Source of the DNA: Ruminococcus flavefaciens
Lineage (GTDB): Bacteria > Bacillota > Clostridia > Oscillospirales > Ruminococcaceae
Assembly (NCBI GenBank): GCA_902766595.1
Contig: CACXEJ010000071.1
Coordinates: 1-33,821, forward strand
Direction: 5' to 3'
DNA: 33,821 bases
The position numbers and the translations under genes were made by a program. The notes below the pieces were generated by a model, which made no database searches, had not been told where the DNA came from, and was given only the letters and a program-made list of their open reading frames with translations. The first letter of the stretch is position 1. Every line of letters starts with the position of its first letter. Of this stretch, positions 29,838-33,821 are shown piece by piece.

Positions 29838-32696
29838 TTATTTATCGACCGGGAAGCTCTTTATTCTGCCGAGAAGGAAGTCGTTCAGGAGCTTGACGTC
29901 TTTGATGTTCACCACGTCATCGCCGTTGAGGTCAGCGGCTCCGAAGCAATCCGATGAACCTTCTGCGACTGCCTTTTTCAGGAGAATGAGGTCATAAACA
30001 TCAAGCCTGCCGCTGCCGTCCATATCACCGCAGACCGTCTCTTTTTCAGCCATATTCAGCCTCCACCAGTTCAGGTTGTAGAGGTAGCCCTCGCCGCCCC
30101 TGAACACGAAATAGAGGTCGTGAACGCCGCTTGTCTGCTGAATGGAGCAATTCTGCGTAGCCCACTTCTGCCAGCCGCCTGTACTTGCAACGTCCATAGA
30201 ACCGATGAGCTTGCCGTCGGGAGCATCAAGGCGGACTTCAAGCGAAGCCTCAGCGCCGTTCGAGCCGATGCGGAAGTCAATGGAGTCAGCGTCGCCAGTG
30301 CCGAAGTCAACGTTCTTGAAGCCGATGTAGTCGCCGTCCTCGATGTAGGCAACGTCGCTGCCGCCCTCACTGCAATCCTCGGTCTGTATGCCGGACCGAT
30401 AATCGCAGCTCTCAGCCTCAACGCCTGACGATGAGCCGCTAAGTCTGAGAATGTGGCTGGACTTGCTGAGAACCTTGCCGCTCTTGTCAAGGACGTAGAT
30501 GCGGTATTCGCCCTCGTCGGCGGGAGTCTTGATCGTCTCGGCAGTGCCGGAAGCCTTTGTCATAGATGAACCTGCCTTGAATGAGGAGGTTTCGTCGGGA
30601 GCTATCCAAACGGTATTGCCCTCACCGCCCCTGCGTATCGGAAGCGCGCTTTCGCAGGCAGTCTGACAGCTTGCCGGGAACACCTGATCCGCTTCGGATT
30701 TGAGCCATACTGGAACGAGTCCGCTGTACTGTCCCGAAACGCCCGATGCAAGACATATCTTGTACTGCGCAAGAGGCCATACATTGTCCGGAACCACAAT
30801 AGGTGTGTCGATGTCGCTGTAAGGCGGATTTTTGCCCATTTTGTTTACGGTAGCGTATGTTCGTTTGATAGTGAGGTGGTGCTTGTCGCCGTACTCCTCA
30901 CAGTTTATCGTGTAGGTAACGTCCTTGCTTATCTCGAGAACGTTGTCGTTCTCCTCGATGTAAGCCGTTCCCTCGTCGTTGTGGAGACCGTAGGTCGGCT
31001 GCCACTGAGCTGCTGCCGGGATACCCTGAATGTAGTTCTCGTTGATGACAGTGCCCTCCATCTGACCGATCGTGTAGATACCGCCGCTGTCGTGCAGACG
31101 GTTGAGGCTGTTGATAACGCGGTTGTAGCATATCATATTGTTACGGCAGGTGGTGCTGTCCTTGAAGTTGCACCAGCCCCAGCCGAGGTGGATACCGTTA
31201 TAGGCGGTCTTTTCGATAGTGTTGCTTAGTATCTTCACGGAGTCAACATAGTACGCGGTTATCGCAGCACAGCCGCCGAAGCCGTGCACCACGCTTATGT
31301 CATAGAGCATATTCTGCGAGATAAGGTTGTTCTTGCAGATGCCCTCAACGCCCTTGGGGAACTTCTCGTGGTTGTCCCACGCAGCGTCTCCGATGTAGAT
31401 ATGCTGAGGGTGACCGACAGTGATACCGCTGGAGGTTATGTCGGTGATATAGTTGCCGGTAACGTTGGAATTTATAACGTCGTTGGACATCGAAACGCCG
31501 TCAGCGCCGGTGTGCTTAACAACGTTTCCGGTGAAGTTTATGGAGTCGCTGCTGGTGATATTTACCGCAGCCGGAAGAGTGTCCGCCATTTCGTACTTCT
31601 TGCTGTGCCAGTTGGAGTCAGCATAGGCAATGTAGGTCTGGGCAGCCTGACAGGTGGTCTTGCCGTGAGAACCGTCAACGTCCGTGAGCTGATAATCGGT
31701 ATTCGCAAAGGTGATACCGCTGAAATCAATGCCCGAAACGCGCTTGTCGGTGGACTCGCCCTTTATCACGATGAGCTGGTCAGCGATAGGAGCTTCAACG
31801 TCCGCCTTTGACATATCCTCGCCCTGACGCGGATAGTAGTACAGCACCTTTGCGGTCTTGTCGTAGTAGAATTCGCCCGGCTCGTCAACGAACGAGAAGG
31901 CGTTATATACGGTATGTGTGCCCTTTACGGCAAAGCCTGCGTTCCAGCCCGGAGTCTGAGCGATAGCACCGTAGGGCTGCTGGAGGAGCATTATCAGTGA
32001 GCCGTTTTCGTACTTCACATCGCGCGTGCAGACGATATTCTCGTTCCACGTCGTGCCGTTGATTATCTCAAGATCGTCGAAATTCGAGGTTATCTTCGGG
32101 AGGTCCGAGGCGTTGTAGGAGATGCCGTCCGACGCTTTGCCGGAGTCCCACGCCCAGTCAGCCTGTCCCTTGGTAACATTGTACTGACCGTAGCCGTCCT
32201 TGGAATTCACCCTCACGCTGCCCATATTAGCACGTTTGTCGTTGACGTAGAGGTTGCGGAGCTTATAGCCGCGGCCGAGCGGAGCAGCATAGAGCTTGTC
32301 GTTGTACTTCTCCCAGCCGGTGACCTTTTCAGCGCCGTTTATGACCGGAGTTTCACCCTCGTATGCGCGGTAGTGTATCCGGCAGCCGTTTGTCGCGGAG
32401 TCGCGCGTGTCAAAGACGACAGGCTCTGTTATGCGGTAATCGCCGCCGCGGAGGTAGACGGTTATGTCCGAAGACATATCCTTGTTGCACTCTCTTACAG
32501 CGTCACGGGCTGCCTCGAGAGTCCTGAACGGTGAACGTATCGAACCGTCATTGCTGTCGCTGCCGTCCGGAGAAACGTAGAACACAGTCGCAGGCTGTTC
32601 CGCCGAGACATTTCCGAAAAACACAGCCGGTTCGAGCGACACAGCAGCACTTATGACGACTGCCGTTATTGCACTTGCATACCTCTTCAACTTCAT
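29838..32696 (-). CDS. Secreted beta-helix carbohydrate-active protein with CBM6-like and dockerin modules
   Basis: 952 residues from the ATG at 32696 (GGGGTGG upstream; a GTG at 32705 overlaps that site). The signal peptide runs to about Ala32. The N-terminal FYVSPDGSDSNDGS...PFRTLEAARDAVR and the following asparagine-rich rungs (ITSSGITVG, NNMICYNRVINS, HDSGGIYTIG) mark a right-handed parallel beta-helix of the kind found in GH141-type enzymes, xylanases or fucosidases. The assignment to GH141 is from memory of the pattern. A CBM6-like module (about 758-885, AESCDY...GGWQKW...NWWRLN) and a type I dockerin (about 889-949, D-D-G repeats DMDGSGRLDVYD and DLNGDDVVNIKD) follow. Dockerins attach enzymes to a cellulosome scaffold, so it probably acts extracellularly on plant polysaccharide. 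Confidence 0.88.
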   Translation of the reverse strand: MKLKRYASAITAVVISAAVSLEPAVFFGNVSAEQPATVFYVSPDGSDSNDGSIRSPFRTLEAARDAVRECNKDMSSDITVYLRGGDYRITEPVVFDTRDSATNGCRIHYRAYEGETPVINGAEKVTGWEKYNDKLYAAPLGRGYKLRNLYVNDKRANMGSVRVNSKDGYGQYNVTKGQADWAWDSGKASDGISYNASDLPKITSNFDDLEIINGTTWNENIVCTRDVKYENGSLIMLLQQPYGAIAQTPGWNAGFAVKGTHTVYNAFSFVDEPGEFYYDKTAKVLYYYPRQGEDMSKADVEAPIADQLIVIKGESTDKRVSGIDFSGITFANTDYQLTDVDGSHGKTTCQAAQTYIAYADSNWHSKKYEMADTLPAAVNITSSDSINFTGNVVKHTGADGVSMSNDVINSNVTGNYITDITSSGITVGHPQHIYIGDAAWDNHEKFPKGVEGICKNNLISQNMLYDISVVHGFGGCAAITAYYVDSVKILSNTIEKTAYNGIHLGWGWCNFKDSTTCRNNMICYNRVINSLNRLHDSGGIYTIGQMEGTVINENYIQGIPAAAQWQPTYGLHNDEGTAYIEENDNVLEISKDVTYTINCEEYGDKHHLTIKRTYATVNKMGKNPPYSDIDTPIVVPDNVWPLAQYKICLASGVSGQYSGLVPVWLKSEADQVFPASCQTACESALPIRRGGEGNTVWIAPDETSSFKAGSSMTKASGTAETIKTPADEGEYRIYVLDKSGKVLSKSSHILRLSGSSSGVEAESCDYRSGIQTEDCSEGGSDVAYIEDGDYIGFKNVDFGTGDADSIDFRIGSNGAEASLEVRLDAPDGKLIGSMDVASTGGWQKWATQNCSIQQTSGVHDLYFVFRGGEGYLYNLNWWRLNMAEKETVCGDMDGSGRLDVYDLILLKKAVAEGSSDCFGAADLNGDDVVNIKDVKLLNDFLLGRIKSFPVDK

Positions 32697-32860
32697 TTTT
32701 ACCACCCCTGTATTATTTATATTTTTCTTTGCCGTCAGTGCAAATAACTGTTTAAGAGCTCAAAGAGCACACTGCACCAATCTTATATACTATTCTACAA
32801 CATTTTGTGAAATATGCAACCCACTAAACGACGGCAGAAGTGGACAAAACGAATGCGGGC

Positions 32861-32888
32861 AGTTCTGAGCTCTGAACTCTGACTTCTT
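32861..32888. repeat. Isolated tail of the composite repeat, copy 5
   Basis: AGTTCTGAGCTCTGAACTCTGACTTCTT-type sequence matching the tail next to the palindrome at 5083-5111, but without the GC-rich palindrome here. Confidence 0.55.
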
Positions 32889-32903
32889 TAGACTGTCATG
32901 GCA

Positions 32904-32942
32904 TTGAAAAGTTCCCGGAAATGTGATATACTGTATACAGTA
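32904..32942 (+). promoter_or_regulatory. hpt promoter with overlapping palindrome
   Basis: TTGAAA (32904-32909), 17 nt, TATACT (32927-32932). A perfect 14-bp palindrome, TACTGTATACAGTA (32929-32942), covers the end of the -10 element and the expected start of transcription, a place typical for an operator. Confidence 0.7.
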
Positions 32943-32977
32943 CCAAAATATCACGAAACGGAGCTGAATTCAGCATT

Positions 32978-33532
32978 ATGAAGGATATAAACGATTACAG
33001 AGACGGCATCAAGCGCATCGTCATCTCCGAGGAGGAGATACGTTCCGCTGTCAAAAAAGCCGGCGCTATGATAAGCGAAAAATACAAGGGCGAACCCATA
33101 CTCCTCGTGAGTGTTCTCAAAGGCGCGTTCATCTTCCTTGCCGACCTCGCAAGAGCTGTTGACATTCCCTGCGAGATAGACTTTATGGAGGCAAAAAGCT
33201 ACTTTACCGACACGAAGTCCTCCGGAAGCGTTGCCGTCACTATGGACCTCAAGCACGATGTCAGCAAGTACCACGTCATAATCGTCGAGGACATCATCGA
33301 CACCGGCAGGACTCTCAAGGAGATCGCCAAGATAATCAAATCGCACTCTCCACTCTCGCTCAGTATCGTCACCCTCCTCGACAAGCCCTCGCGCCGCGTC
33401 GTCGAAATTGAAGCGGACTACTCCCTCTTCACTATCCCCGATCTGTTTGTCATCGGCTACGGTCTCGACTTCGACGAATATTACCGCAATCTGCCCTATA
33501 TAGCAGAATTCGACGAAAGCCGGCTGAAATAA
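32978..33532 (+). CDS. hpt: Hypoxanthine phosphoribosyltransferase
   Basis: 184 residues, a usual length for Hpt. The PRPP-binding motif VIIVEDIIDTGRTL, the N-terminal LKGAFIFLADLAR region and the end motif FVIGYGLDFDEYYRNLPYI are diagnostic. It salvages hypoxanthine, and often guanine, into IMP and GMP using PRPP. GGAG lies an unusual 14 nt before the ATG, and the gap holds the perfect palindrome GCTGAATTCAGC, which could fold and shorten the distance. In many Firmicutes hpt sits by tilS and ftsH; that arrangement is not seen here. Confidence 0.96.
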   Translation: MKDINDYRDGIKRIVISEEEIRSAVKKAGAMISEKYKGEPILLVSVLKGAFIFLADLARAVDIPCEIDFMEAKSYFTDTKSSGSVAVTMDLKHDVSKYHVIIVEDIIDTGRTLKEIAKIIKSHSPLSLSIVTLLDKPSRRVVEIEADYSLFTIPDLFVIGYGLDFDEYYRNLPYIAEFDESRLK

Positions 33533-33656
33533 TGATACCGCTCCGATATAAGAGAAATGCTAATAAAGAAGTATATGCGACTTTACCGGGGGCAAACCTT
33601 TCTGATGTAAGATGTCCTTAACGCAGAAAACAAAAAACAAACCGAATAGGACAATG

Positions 33657-33686
33657 AATCCCGATACAGTTGTATCGGGATTTTTG
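33657..33686 (+). terminator. Terminator downstream of hpt
   Basis: AATCCCGATAC, loop AGTT, GTATCGGGATT, then TTTTGC. It is 120 nt after the hpt stop; the gap contains nothing else recognised. Confidence 0.88.
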
Positions 33687-33764
33687 CTTTATTGTAATTT
33701 GAGGTCTCGGACTGATTATAAAGTGACAGCTGTGTAGCACCTTACAAATTCAAAAATTTAATAT

Positions 33765-33821
33765 GCTTGTGTAGCACAGTTGGTAGTGCAGCTCATTCGT
33801 AATGAGCAGGTCGCAGACTGA
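33765..33821 (+). tRNA. tRNA-Thr(CGU)-like gene, cut by the window end
   Basis: Acceptor 5' strand GCTTGTG, D arm GCAC-AGTTGGTA-GTGC, anticodon arm GCTCA-TTCGTAA-TGAGC with anticodon CGT, and the variable loop AGGTC. All parts to position 48 are canonical. The expected T arm should continue GCAGG-TTCGA, but the sequence reads GCAGACTGA and lacks the TTC start of the T loop. The window ends there, so it may be an altered, interrupted or pseudo tRNA. Confidence 0.7.

Overview
The window looks like chromosomal DNA of an anaerobic, cellulosome-type Gram-positive bacterium, most likely Ruminococcus (Oscillospiraceae) or a close relative. The evidence is a secreted beta-helix carbohydrate-active protein with CBM6-like and dockerin modules, an intact spoVM sporulation gene, an [FeFe]-hydrogenase-type sensor, a FeoA-FeoB fusion with a Cys-rich partner, and near-consensus sigma-A promoters with 17-nt spacers. 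There is no transposase, integrase, CRISPR array or phage gene; mobile-like content is limited to short palindromic intergenic repeats.

Layout. 1-1033 (-): start of a secreted S8-like protease behind a long structured leader. 1897-4938 (+): a soluble PAS/GGDEF/EAL cyclic-di-GMP protein. 5139-8810: TSCPD protein (-), spoVM (+), a palindromic repeat cluster, pspA with a 54-aa membrane protein (-), and a fadR-like regulator / ttcA-like / Phd-like operon (-). 9038-12094 (-): PIG-L deacetylase and a membrane EAL protein. 12311-15159 (-): a DivIVA-like coiled-coil protein followed by a hydrogenase-like redox sensor. 15382-18530 (-): a hypothetical protein, then a sugar-binding-type lipoprotein paired with a transmembrane GGDEF protein.

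19069-24720 (+) is the most unusual part: one promoter, five co-directional genes and terminal hairpins. The genes encode a zinc-ribbon/LRR protein, a divergent protein kinase with a zinc ribbon, a TerY-like vWA protein, a PP2C phosphatase, and a protein with a possible dead deaminase-like head, fourteen 6-residue Gly-Tyr-Pro-Gln-rich repeats and a basic tail. Kinase, vWA and phosphatase together match the 'TerY-P triad' known from comparative genomics; the LRR protein and the low-complexity protein look like lineage-specific partners, and no TerC/TerD is present.

24997-33821: a small membrane protein and a MATE transporter (+), feoAB and its Cys-rich partner (-), the dockerin protein (-), hpt (+), and a tRNA-Thr(CGU)-like gene cut by the window end.

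Together the genes describe a signalling-rich segment. Three cyclic-di-GMP proteins, mostly with one degenerate catalytic motif, a redox sensor and a Ser/Thr phosphorylation module sit among iron uptake, envelope stress and polysaccharide-degradation genes.
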